From contig NZ_JAUCGJ010000002.1 of NCBI RefSeq assembly GCF_030378065.1, forward strand, positions 1-64,000: a stretch of DNA of 64,000 bases, read 5' to 3'. Below, in pieces: positions 1-8,092 of this stretch. Position 1 is the stretch's first letter. The number at the start of each line of letters is the position of its first letter. The notes under the pieces were generated by a model that saw nothing but the letters and a program-made list of their open reading frames with translations, had not been told where the DNA came from and did not search any database. The stretch comes from Candidatus Venteria ishoeyi (GTDB taxonomy: Bacteria > Pseudomonadota > Gammaproteobacteria > Beggiatoales > Beggiatoaceae). The position numbers and the translations under genes are program-made.

Positions 1-152
1 AAGATAATGGACCTGAGAATTTTGCAGTGCTACGTCATATTGCTTTGAGTTTACTTAAGCAGGATTCTTCTCATAAAACGGGTATTGCTAATAAACGACT
101 TAAAGCTGCTCTTGATCAAGACTATCTCTATAAGATATTGACTATGCAGTAA
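1..152 (+). CDS. ISAs1-family transposase, C-terminal end (5' part outside window)
   Basis: The window opens inside a reading frame (first full codon at position 3) that ends at a TAA at 150-152. The roughly 49 visible residues match the C-terminal tail I know from ISAs1/H-repeat transposases: an Asn-rich start, a conserved LRHIALSLLKQ-type helix, then a KRLKAALDQDYLYKIL-type ending. These enzymes are DDE transposases that move their own element. Only the tail is visible, so whether the gene is intact cannot be judged. The stop codon lies inside the presumed terminal inverted repeat, as is usual in this family. Confidence 0.8.
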   Translation, partial: DNGPENFAVLRHIALSLLKQDSSHKTGIANKRLKAALDQDYLYKILTMQ

Positions 153-171
153 ATTTGATGCGATTGCCCTA
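150..171 (+). repeat. Right terminal inverted repeat of the ISAs1-type element (presumed)
   Basis: Directly after the transposase stop lies TTTGATGCGATTGCCCTA. Read on the other strand it starts TAGGGCAATCGCATCAAA, which resembles the ISAs1-family terminal repeats I remember. Beyond it the sequence returns in frame to a different transposase on the minus strand, which marks the element boundary near 171. The other end is outside the window, so the repeat pair and the target duplication cannot be checked. Confidence 0.55.
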
Positions 172-688
172 CTATTAACTCAAGTCCGATTGGTAAACCT
201 GCTTCACTCAGTAATGAGGTCATCTGCGTTGCTGCTACTTGGTTGGTGCTCTGTTGTGTGGGTATCCTGGCACAACTCAATGGGACTACCTAAGGTGGCG
301 TTTGGAATTCATGCTCTGATAGTAATGCTAATACCGAGTAGCTATGCCCTACACCAATTGGTTTGTTTCCTGGTGCGGGGTTTGGGTAATAGGTTACACC
401 GTGGTCTGACAGCGTACTTGCATACGGATGCAATGCCGGTGTTGCATCTATTCCTGTCAACCAAAATGGATGTTTTGATAGTTTGGGCAAGGCTGGCAAC
501 AGAATATTTATCCGTTCCAGTGCCTTTTCCTGGCGCTCTTTGGCTGCTTCATCTGGTTTTTTTGCGACAAAGAAGCAGTCCACCGCATCATGCAGACTGC
601 TATACTGCTGCTTAAACAAGGATTCAAGCAACAATTCCGCTCCAGTGGAAATTTTAATTATTACGCCAAAAATACACTTCTGGCACAC
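172..688 (-). pseudogene. Broken DDE transposase fragment (unrelated to the ISAs1 tail)
   Basis: The minus strand encodes about 132 residues with a TGID-x-TP...NPAPGNKPIGVGHSYS pattern, typical of the N-terminal half of an IS4-like DDE transposase. A TAG at 290-292 stands where a Trp (TGG) would be expected. After it the same frame continues with VVPLSCARIP... down to about 172, where the ISAs1-type element cuts it off. The gene is therefore inactivated by a nonsense codon and by an insertion. Its 5' end also overlaps the 3' end of the neighbouring minus-strand gene by about 35 bases, so the true start may have been lost. Confidence 0.65.
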
Positions 689-2366
689 TCAAATCCTGCC
701 GAAACCCTTCCCCTTGTGCATTTAAAATACCAAACCGAGACAGGCCAGGCAGCACCTGCACATCATAAATTTCTTCACAGCCATTCAGATAATGCAAACT
801 GCCCACAATTTTAGCACTGGGCAGGTGAAAAGCCATGACACCGGAAAATAACTTACCTTTAGCAATAGGCAGGTCGTTGAAATACTTGCCACGCAGTTTC
901 GACAAGCCAATAAATAAATAATCGCCGCAACGCGCCATACCACGGGCAAAACCGGGCAGGCGGGCCAGTTCGTGGGCCTTGCCGGTATCGGTATCAATTT
1001 GCAGCAAGCTACCGTGCGCCGACTTCAACAGATACAGTTTTTTATCATAAAGACGTGGTGAATGGGGCATGGCTAATCCTCTGGTGATGGTTTCTCCACT
1101 GTCCACATCCACCAGCACGCCACCTTTCAGTATATTTTTACGCCAGCCTTCGGGCGTGTCGGTATCACCCAGCGCGGTGACGTAACATGGTTTACCGCCC
1201 TGCATGGCGAGGCCATTGAGGTGACAGTGGTCATGGGGCGTGAGTCGGCGAATAAATGGTGGTTGCCAGCATGGGGCAAAGTTGTAATCACCATCAATCA
1301 GGCTCAAGCAGGATAAACGTGTATTTATTGCCCACAATCCGGCTTTGCCCCAGGCTATGTGATGAATGTCCAAATCGCCCGTGTGATAGGTGGTGCGAGG
1401 CAGGAGCAAATTATCATAAGTATTGGCTTGGTGCGGGTATTCCGATGCAGGTTTAGAGGCATTGCTCAGGATGGTGACTTTTTCCTGCTGTGCCACCGCC
1501 AGGTATTTTTCTGATACTGCCAGTCCCATCGGTTGGTTAAAGCTGCGCGGCAGTTGTATGAGTTTTTCCCCCTGGGCGCTGAGCAGGATGAGTTTACCAG
1601 CCTGATAGGTGCTGAGTGCCAGCGTGCAGCCGAGGCGGGAGATTAATGCTGCAAATTCAGGGTCATAGTTACAAGCAAAAGCTGTGGCCTGTGATTGCCT
1701 CCGCACTGACCGTCTGTTATAGAAAACCGGGGGCGTGTGATTTTCCGTTGCCGTAATATTCCGCCCGGTAAGGCGCTGTCCATAACGGGCCAGCTTGTGA
1801 CTGTTTCTGAATCTTTCCAGGGTTAAGACAGTAGTGTATTGTATTACGGGATTGCCTTGTTTGTTACATGCTTGCGCAGGTTGTTGCTTTTGTGGCAGAA
1901 AATCTATCCGTTTCAGCATTTCTCCAGCTTCAAGATTATTTTTATAAATCAGGCTGTAGACTTGCCGTAAATTGAGCTGGTTAAAAGCTAAATCCAGCGC
2001 CAGCATGGTGGCTTCAATACCAAGACCCCGGTTGCAGGGTTTAAACAATCCAATGCGGTATTCCGCCTGACTTTCACTGTAGTCATGCAAAGCTACCAAA
2101 CCGATAGGGCCATGCCGGTGGTGGATTATCATCCATTCCAGGGAACCCAGTCGTTCCGGTTCTATTACAGCACGCTTACGCAAAGCCCAACGTATTTGTT
2201 CAAGGGATTGCGGAGGCTTGCGCCCTGTGGCAAACAGGTGTAGAAAATTTGGGTTATGGTAAGCTCGGAACAATACCTCCACATCTTCCGCTTTGCTGGG
2301 GCGGAGGCGGAGGCTGTGGCCTTGAATTTTGAGTGAACTGGACACTAGGATACTCCCTATGTGCAT
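654..2366 (-). CDS. GNAT acetyltransferase fused to a TIGR03032-family protein
   Basis: 570 residues. Positions about 18-160 look like a RimJ/RimL-type GNAT N-acetyltransferase: an RLRP-x6-V start and an acetyl-CoA loop NRGLGIEA near residue 112. About 230-565 matches the TIGR03032 family by recall: CTLALSTYQAGKL, a HxNGLAM motif, a repeated beta-strand pattern and a terminal CEEIYDVQVLPG motif. TIGR03032 proteins are predicted beta-propeller-like and have no established reaction. The linker of about 165-225 is basic and low in structure. The fusion suggests that the acetyltransferase acts on the ligand bound by the propeller, but the substrate is unknown. The gene stands alone, upstream of IS debris that reaches into its last codons, so the C-terminus could be slightly altered. 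Confidence 0.7.
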   Translation of the reverse strand: MHIGSILVSSSLKIQGHSLRLRPSKAEDVEVLFRAYHNPNFLHLFATGRKPPQSLEQIRWALRKRAVIEPERLGSLEWMIIHHRHGPIGLVALHDYSESQAEYRIGLFKPCNRGLGIEATMLALDLAFNQLNLRQVYSLIYKNNLEAGEMLKRIDFLPQKQQPAQACNKQGNPVIQYTTVLTLERFRNSHKLARYGQRLTGRNITATENHTPPVFYNRRSVRRQSQATAFACNYDPEFAALISRLGCTLALSTYQAGKLILLSAQGEKLIQLPRSFNQPMGLAVSEKYLAVAQQEKVTILSNASKPASEYPHQANTYDNLLLPRTTYHTGDLDIHHIAWGKAGLWAINTRLSCLSLIDGDYNFAPCWQPPFIRRLTPHDHCHLNGLAMQGGKPCYVTALGDTDTPEGWRKNILKGGVLVDVDSGETITRGLAMPHSPRLYDKKLYLLKSAHGSLLQIDTDTGKAHELARLPGFARGMARCGDYLFIGLSKLRGKYFNDLPIAKGKLFSGVMAFHLPSAKIVGSLHYLNGCEEIYDVQVLPGLSRFGILNAQGEGFRQDLSVPEVYFWRNN

Positions 2367-2396
2367 GTTGATACTGAATGCAGGCTAAACAGTAAT

Positions 2397-2430
2397 AAAC
2401 CCCGTAAGGTCTTTGACCTTACAGGGTTTT
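2397..2430. repeat. Hairpin with GTAAGGTC/GACCTTAC arms
   Basis: AAACCCCGTAAGGTC and GACCTTACAGGGTTT flank a 3-base loop with a single mismatch. It lies about 30 bases upstream of the GNAT fusion gene. It resembles the hairpin at 32761 in design (AGGTC...GACCT core), so it is more likely a dispersed palindrome than a gene-specific site. A terminator role is possible, as a T-run follows on the plus strand. Confidence 0.55.
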
Positions 2431-2714
2431 AGCCCCCTTTCCGGCGTAGGAGTAAACGCCTTATCGCTTCAGGATTACTGCTTTGTTATTATTACTCCCG
2501 TATAAATGTTGCAGAATTTTCTACATTAAATATAGCAAAATTAATTATTTTGCTATATTTAACCCATTATTTATCAATAATTTAAAAATCTAGTTTTTTG
2601 AAAACCTGAGTTCTCGGACAGCCTCCTAGACTTTTTCTTCCCGTCTCACTGCGAGTGCTGCTGCTGATTTTTTGTTTTTTTACATAATTTTGAATATTGC
2701 AGTAAAGTGCTGGT

Positions 2715-2890
2715 TAGGAGTGAGAATTTTATAACTTCAGAAACTGGGCTGGTCTTTTTCTCCATTTTCTGCGTTGTGCCTGTTTGGACTTAGGCAGTTA
2801 CATAGCTTGCTATGCGCCTGTTTTCATGCCTTGAAAATGAATAAAAATCCTGCGCCCAGTTCCTGCACTTATTTCATCCTCACTCCTTAG
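2715..2890 (-). repeat. Long palindromic repeat, type 1 (copy 1)
   Basis: One of four type-1 copies in the window, in opposite orientation to the others. Its ends are imperfect inverted repeats of about 35 bases (TAGGAGTGAGAATTTTATAA at one side; the other end reads AAGGAGTGAGGATGAAATAA on the opposite strand). Inside are nested palindromes centred on CATAGCTTGCTATG. No coding capacity is seen. It looks like a MITE or a large REP-type element that folds into one long hairpin when transcribed. Confidence 0.85.
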
Positions 2891-2897
2891 TGATTAT

Positions 2898-3377
2898 TCA
2901 ATCCTGTTTCCTATGCGGCAAAGCACCATGAACCACCCTGAATGCGCCCATATGTGGGTGCATTGCCATATATTTATGGTCTAGTTCAGCACGATATGAT
3001 CTGGCGTTATCCTCTTGCTGTTGCAGAAAGTGAATCATTTTTTCCACATTATGTTTTGAATTAAAAAAAACATTCCATTTAACTTTACTGTTCCTTTGTA
3101 ATGGATTATGGCAAGGGTAACGATAAAATTTCAAAGTAAGCTGACTATAAGAATACCATGAGCCATGTTGGAATCTTACGCTGGCCAATTGACTCCAGCA
3201 TTTGTCACTTTTTTCTTTGGTTGAAAATACATCATGTCTTAAAAGGATTGCTCTTTTTTTTGTTGCAATTAATATGTAATAACCAAACCAGGTATCTGTA
3301 TCCTCACATTTAAGATGAAAATATCCATTACGTTGTTCTTCTTCTGAAAGAAAATGACGAATAATATTTGGGTTCAT
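2898..3377 (-). CDS. Hypothetical protein, 159 aa
   Basis: I do not recognise this protein. It is soluble (no signal peptide or membrane segment), rich in aromatic residues and His, with alternating beta-like stretches such as WFGYYILIATKKRAILL and a C-terminal helix. The composition and the AT-rich codon use differ from the housekeeping neighbours, which fits an accessory gene. It is transcribed away from the XRE-ATPase gene across a 267-base AT-rich gap, so the two could share regulation. A good start is supported by ATG after an AGGA-like sequence (TGAGGATACAATAATG on the minus strand). Confidence 0.6.
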   Translation of the reverse strand: MNPNIIRHFLSEEEQRNGYFHLKCEDTDTWFGYYILIATKKRAILLRHDVFSTKEKSDKCWSQLASVRFQHGSWYSYSQLTLKFYRYPCHNPLQRNSKVKWNVFFNSKHNVEKMIHFLQQQEDNARSYRAELDHKYMAMHPHMGAFRVVHGALPHRKQD

Positions 3378-3563
3378 TATTGTATCCTCAGCAATTAGAA
3401 ATAAGCATAAAGTTATAAATATTGGAAACCAAAATTAATGAGGCTTTAATCCATTTTTTATTAAATTATGCTTGCTTAATCTATTAACTAATAAATCGTA
3501 TAATGTATATAATGATAAATAAATTCTAAGGTTTTTTAGTTTTTATCATGAACTGATTTTAGC

Positions 3564-3611
3564 CTTAATCAAGTTAAGCTGGATTTACAAATACTTAATC
3601 ATAAAGTTAAG
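3564..3611. promoter_or_regulatory. Two CTTAA...TTAAG inverted repeats, candidate operators
   Basis: Between the divergent genes, 35-80 bases before the XRE-ATPase start, are two short inverted repeats with the same half-sites: CTTAA-5-TTAAG (3564-3578) and CTTAA-8-TTAAG (3594-3611). XRE-family proteins often bind such paired sites in their own promoter. The different spacers and AT-rich setting make chance possible. Confidence 0.35.
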
Positions 3612-3644
3612 TGCATTTAACATAATGTAAATAAGGGAAATAAA

Positions 3645-4727
3645 ATGGAATTAACACTAGAGAATGTTTTACCCAGACTTATCAGAAAATCAGGCCTGAA
3701 AGATATTGAATTAGCACAGAAAATTGGAGTGAGTAAAGCGGCTATCAGTCAGTGGAAGAAAGGTGCAGTACAGCATCCTGACTATAACCATATGATTAAA
3801 CTGGCTCAGGCATTGAGTCTGGATACCGCAGATACCAGCTTGTTATTGCATAGTGCGGGCTATAAGATGGTAAAAGAGCCAAGGTGGTCTGATAATCATC
3901 CTGTCGTTATGGTGTATCAGACGGTGCCAACTACAACCACTTCCATACGTCGCCCCGTTGATTTTTTTGGTCGCACTCGTGTACTTGAAGAAATCTTTGA
4001 TGCCTGGAATCGTCCTGTGTTTGAACATATTGCGATTACCGGGGGAAAGCGCAGTGGTAAAACTTCTTTACTCAATTATTTAAGGGATATTCATCATGCA
4101 ACCCGGTTGCGTGCAAAGCAGTATAGAGATTGGTTAAGCGAGGATTTACAATGGGTTTATGTGGATTTTCGTTATGCCAAGACTTTAAGCCTGGAGAAAC
4201 TCTTGCGACATATCTTGGCTGAATTGAGTTTACCTGCACCTGATGCTTGTGATTTAGATCACTTTACAGAAATCATTGAAGATCAATTAACCGCGCCAGC
4301 CATTATCCTGATGGATGATATTGAATTCGGACTGGAATCAGAAGCGTTAGACCAGCGGTTTTGGAATACCATGCGCCATCTGGCGAGCAGTCCGGCAGGC
4401 AAGCGCATTGGGTTTTGTATCACTTCGCGCCAAGCACCCGCGCAGTTGGAGGCGCGGGCGGCAGAACTGGGTAAACCCTCACCATTTTTTAATGTCTTTG
4501 AGCGAAAAACATTAGGGGCATTAAGCCCTGAAGAAGCTGAGGAATTTCTAACCCATATGGGTATTACCGATGAAGACAGTATTTGGTTTATAGACAAGCT
4601 CGGTACTTGGCCTGTGGTGTTGCAGGAGTGCTGCAAGATTCGGCTCAATGCACTGAAATATGAGGAGCAAAACTGGCAAGCAGATTGTCTGGCCCTGAAA
4701 GAAACTTATGCCTATTTATTCTCATAA
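3645..4727 (+). CDS. XRE-type HTH protein fused to a P-loop ATPase
   Basis: 360 residues. Residues about 5-70 form an XRE helix-turn-helix (LAQKIGVSKAAISQWKKG). An ATPase domain follows at about 105-355: a FFGR entry motif near 107, Walker A GGKRSGKTS near 133, and Walker B IILMDDIE near 220, with a downstream arginine-rich region. This is the layout of STAND/AAA-like regulatory ATPases. The last 20 bases overlap the next gene, which encodes a second ATPase of related type, so the pair is almost certainly co-translated. The HTH suggests a DNA-binding sensor or an autoregulated switch. The ligand and output are unknown. A purine-rich AAGGGAAA precedes the ATG. Confidence 0.75.
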   Translation: MELTLENVLPRLIRKSGLKDIELAQKIGVSKAAISQWKKGAVQHPDYNHMIKLAQALSLDTADTSLLLHSAGYKMVKEPRWSDNHPVVMVYQTVPTTTTSIRRPVDFFGRTRVLEEIFDAWNRPVFEHIAITGGKRSGKTSLLNYLRDIHHATRLRAKQYRDWLSEDLQWVYVDFRYAKTLSLEKLLRHILAELSLPAPDACDLDHFTEIIEDQLTAPAIILMDDIEFGLESEALDQRFWNTMRHLASSPAGKRIGFCITSRQAPAQLEARAAELGKPSPFFNVFERKTLGALSPEEAEEFLTHMGITDEDSIWFIDKLGTWPVVLQECCKIRLNALKYEEQNWQADCLALKETYAYLFS

Positions 4728-7452
4728 TTTATTTTCCTGTTTTTATCTTCTGTTTTATCTGGTTTTTCAACCATCGAAATGGCGGTGCATCGTTGCTGAA
4801 ATTGCCCCAGATTTAGCACCAGGTTTTACTCTGTCTGATCTGAAACCTGCACATTGGCGGCAAGCTGAAATACGGCACTTGCTATTTGTTGCGTATATTA
4901 TCGGGCCGTTTTATGTTGGTATCATTTCAGGCTTGTGGTTGTTATTGTCGGGAAGTATTGAAATTGCGTTGCGTGGTTTTGTGTATAGCATGACCATCAG
5001 CCTTGTTGGCGGGATATTTGGCGGTATCATCGTCTCCTTTGCTTTTTCCGTAGTAGCTGCACTGCTTGGGGGGATGCTGATTGGTTTTTTATACCAATTG
5101 GCACCTGTCTGGAGTCTGATTGCAGGTTTAACCGCCTTGGGCATGGCCAGCCATGTACTTGTCAGCTTGAGTACTTTGAATTCAAAAGTTAATCAAGAAA
5201 ATGAAAAAATACGGCTTGCCAACATCCAAATACACAGTGTTGTTTTTTCAAATATCAACCTTTTCTTGCAGCGTATTCGCTGCATTTCGCTAAAACAAAT
5301 TATAGCTGTAGTGCTTGGTCTGTTTAGCACAGCTGGCATTATTTTTATTACTGCATTTATTTTCCACACACTTTTATTCCGTTTTTTCCCCAATTCATTG
5401 ATACTCTGGGCAACGGGTACGGCTTTGGGCGTAGGGCTGGCATTTGCTTTGTATACCCGACTGTGGTGGACTGCGGTGTTATTAGCAGGCACTTTTGCTT
5501 TAGGGATTGTGACTTTGCTCAGCCAGGCTGAAGTTATTGCTGATTTTTTCTTATTACAGCCACTGGCTGGTGGCTTGATGAATGGCTTATTGTTTCCGGT
5601 ATTATTTGGTTTACCTTATTTGTTGACCAGGGGGATGGCTGATAACTGGAGCGGCATTGTTGCGGGGTTACTGGGCAGTGCCGGGGTTTATTTGCTGGTA
5701 ATGTTATTTACAGGGCAGCCTGTGGGGCATGCGCTGCTGGGCAGTATCGCAGGGTTCACGCTGGGTCTGACCTATCACTGGTGGAAATCGCCTTTGTTTT
5801 ATCTGTTGCAAATGCCTTATAACCAGTTTTTGTATCGGGCTGAACAACATCATGATGAGGGGAATTTATTATCCCACCACAGTGCTTATTGGGATGAGCA
5901 TCAATGGTTGCCGCTGTATGGTTTGGATAAACATCTGGTTTTGGTGGCGGAACGTGATAGTCAGGCGGCTGAGGCTGCATTTTCTTATCTAAATAAGACG
6001 CCGCAGTATTGGGCAGTATTAAACGCGCAACTGGAGTTATTTATTCGGGCTTTGGAGCGATGCCAATCTTTGGCAGCAATTAAAACCGTACACCATTATT
6101 TACCCATGCCACCAGAAACGTTACAAAATCATTTGATACGTTTTAGCAAACTCAGTGATGCAATAGAACAGAGCTTATCGGCATCTGATAAACCCATTCA
6201 ATGCCAATCTCTAGAAACTGATATGGATGTAGCGGGTTTATTGCTGAAAGATTTGACCCACGTCCAACATGCAGAAAGCTTGCGCCTGTGCCGGATTGTA
6301 GAGCATTGGCGCAGCTTGCTTAACGATCAGGTACGGGACTTGAGTCAGCGTATTGAGCAAAACCGCCCATTTAAAAATCCCTACATCACAGGCGTTCCTT
6401 TGACTACAGCGATTACCGGGGTTTTTGTCGGACGCCGTGACATCGCCACCCAGATAGAGCAACTGTTGCAGGCCGTGTATGCGCCGCCTATTTTACTGTT
6501 GGGGCAACGGCGCATGGGCAAAACCTCCTTACTGAATCATTTAGAGCGTTTCTTAAGCCATGATTATGTGCCGGTGGTATTGGATTTACAGGGCATTTCC
6601 GCTGCCAATCCTGCTGCATTTTTTTATAATGTCAGCCGTATTGTCACGCGCAGCGCCAGGCAAAGTGGACGTTTGGTTCTGCCTGATATTAATCGGAAAA
6701 TGTTCCAAAGAGAGCCGGTAACGGATTTTAACGAATGGCTGGATAGTGTTGAAGATGCTTTGAGCGGACAAACATTATTACTGGCTTTTGATGAGCTGGA
6801 AAGTTTAGAGCTGGCATTTGTTGAGGGCAGTCTGGAACGAAATATGATACTGGGCAGTTTGCGGCATATTATCCAGCACCGCCCACATTTCAAAATTTTA
6901 TTAACCGGGGCTTATCTGTCACCTGACTGGGCCAGTTATCTGATTAATGTGGAAACTTTGCGCCTGGGGTATTTGCAGGCTGAGGAAGCGCGGGAATTGA
7001 TTGTGCTCCCGGTTAGACATAAGCTGTCATACCATGAGGCTGCAATTAAAAAAATATTGGCGTTGACCCATGGACACCCTGCCTTGCTGCAATATTTGTG
7101 TAAGGCCATTGTAATAGTAAAAAATCGTCAAGAGGCTGAAATAAAAAACAAAGTTTCTGCTGTTGATGTAGAAGCCGCGATACCGATGGCATTACAAAGC
7201 GCCAGTCAGTTTTTGATTTACTTAGGGCACGCACAAGGTGAATTGGGACGCAAGGTTTTGCAGTTTATCGCCCGGCAAGTTGAGCAGCAGGCAACGCTGG
7301 ACTTAGTTCACTTGCGGGAAATACCATTTGCTTCAGAAAACCTGCAAGCCTGTTTAACTCAATTAAAACAACAGGATATATTAGAAGAACCTGTTGCGCA
7401 AGAATACTGCTTTCAAGTTGAGTTAATTCGGCATTGGTTTTTAACGCAATAG
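4708..7452 (+). CDS. Polytopic membrane protein with C-terminal STAND-type ATPase
   Basis: 914 residues. Residues about 10-380 hold many hydrophobic segments, including glycine-rich ones (GGIFGGIIVSF, LLGGMLIGFL). A soluble helical linker follows at about 390-560. The ATPase starts with the NPYITGVPL and VFVGRRD motifs typical of bacterial STAND ATPases, then Walker A GQRRMGKTS near 598 and Walker B LLLAFDELES near 690, then a winged-helix-like end. The start overlaps the XRE-ATPase gene by 20 bases; no better in-frame start is visible, though the first 27 residues may be extra. Together the two genes look like a sensor-effector pair, with the membrane part a possible pore or anchor. I do not know a named system with this layout. 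Confidence 0.7.
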   Translation: MPIYSHNLFSCFYLLFYLVFQPSKWRCIVAEIAPDLAPGFTLSDLKPAHWRQAEIRHLLFVAYIIGPFYVGIISGLWLLLSGSIEIALRGFVYSMTISLVGGIFGGIIVSFAFSVVAALLGGMLIGFLYQLAPVWSLIAGLTALGMASHVLVSLSTLNSKVNQENEKIRLANIQIHSVVFSNINLFLQRIRCISLKQIIAVVLGLFSTAGIIFITAFIFHTLLFRFFPNSLILWATGTALGVGLAFALYTRLWWTAVLLAGTFALGIVTLLSQAEVIADFFLLQPLAGGLMNGLLFPVLFGLPYLLTRGMADNWSGIVAGLLGSAGVYLLVMLFTGQPVGHALLGSIAGFTLGLTYHWWKSPLFYLLQMPYNQFLYRAEQHHDEGNLLSHHSAYWDEHQWLPLYGLDKHLVLVAERDSQAAEAAFSYLNKTPQYWAVLNAQLELFIRALERCQSLAAIKTVHHYLPMPPETLQNHLIRFSKLSDAIEQSLSASDKPIQCQSLETDMDVAGLLLKDLTHVQHAESLRLCRIVEHWRSLLNDQVRDLSQRIEQNRPFKNPYITGVPLTTAITGVFVGRRDIATQIEQLLQAVYAPPILLLGQRRMGKTSLLNHLERFLSHDYVPVVLDLQGISAANPAAFFYNVSRIVTRSARQSGRLVLPDINRKMFQREPVTDFNEWLDSVEDALSGQTLLLAFDELESLELAFVEGSLERNMILGSLRHIIQHRPHFKILLTGAYLSPDWASYLINVETLRLGYLQAEEARELIVLPVRHKLSYHEAAIKKILALTHGHPALLQYLCKAIVIVKNRQEAEIKNKVSAVDVEAAIPMALQSASQFLIYLGHAQGELGRKVLQFIARQVEQQATLDLVHLREIPFASENLQACLTQLKQQDILEEPVAQEYCFQVELIRHWFLTQ

Positions 7453-7478
7453 TTTAAGCTTTCCTGCTACAGGTCTCC

Positions 7479-8078
7479 TTAACGCCATAAACGCTTTATC
7501 CGGCGAATAATCAAGGTCATTAACAGTGGGTGAAGCAGATGATAATAGAGACCACCAGCAACCAGAGCGCTGGCGAGTGAGAACAGTAAAAAGCCGGAAA
7601 TATCGGCAAATAATGGGTGGATTTCTGTCAGTCTACGCAGTAATGGTGCGATTAGACGCTGGAAGTTTTCGGGTACTTCAAACATCCAGCCTGACAATAA
7701 ACCTGAGGTGCTGCCAAATAGCTGAGAAATACGAGCCGCAGTTTTGCCTAAGCCGTCAAGTTGTCGCAGCGCCCTGTCCACTTTGGCAAAGTGTTGTTCA
7801 CTGTATGTTTGCACACAGGATTGCCAACCTAGAGCCGGGGGGAAGTCAATGAGATCAGGTAGTATATTGAGTTGGTCGCCATCGAGTTGAATCAGGGTTT
7901 TAAAGCGGCCTTGATATTGTAATTGAGGACTAAGCTGGAACTGAAACGGGGTTTCAATTTCAATGGCACCGGTAATAAGAAAGGCTTTTGCGTAGTGTAC
8001 AAAACGCAGGGGTAACAGAATAAAATCAACAACAGCCTGCCGCAAGCGTTTAAGCATAGATATATGCAATAAGCTCAC
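7479..8078 (-). CDS. Hypothetical membrane-associated protein, 199 aa
   Basis: Not recognised. One clear hydrophobic segment near the C-terminus (LLFSLASALVAGGLYYHLL, about 165-185) is followed by a basic tail (IIRRIKRLWR), which suggests a cytoplasmic C-end. The N-terminal part has amphipathic character. It begins 14 bases after the end of gpsA on the same strand and may be co-transcribed with it. The annotated start is GTG at 8076-8078; an ATG at 8057 is an alternative seven codons further in. Confidence 0.6.
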   Translation of the reverse strand: MSLLHISMLKRLRQAVVDFILLPLRFVHYAKAFLITGAIEIETPFQFQLSPQLQYQGRFKTLIQLDGDQLNILPDLIDFPPALGWQSCVQTYSEQHFAKVDRALRQLDGLGKTAARISQLFGSTSGLLSGWMFEVPENFQRLIAPLLRRLTEIHPLFADISGFLLFSLASALVAGGLYYHLLHPLLMTLIIRRIKRLWR

Positions 8079-8092
8079 TTCAAACTCAGGTT

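Larger units (their letters stand above)
2367..2897. other. 531-bp intergenic region with two kinds of palindromic repeat
   Basis: No gene is visible. It holds a hairpin at 2397-2430, an AT-rich stretch at about 2510-2600, a half copy of a repeat sharing GTTCTCGGACAGCCTCCT with position 57804 (here about 2610-2627), and a full copy of the long palindromic element at 2715-2890. Promoters for the flanking genes must lie here, but I see no convincing box. Confidence 0.7.

Noticed and set aside
190-615. A 141-residue plus-strand frame at the left end
   Set aside because: It lies antisense to the transposase fragment, whose recognisable motif is on the minus strand; the plus-strand protein has no family features.
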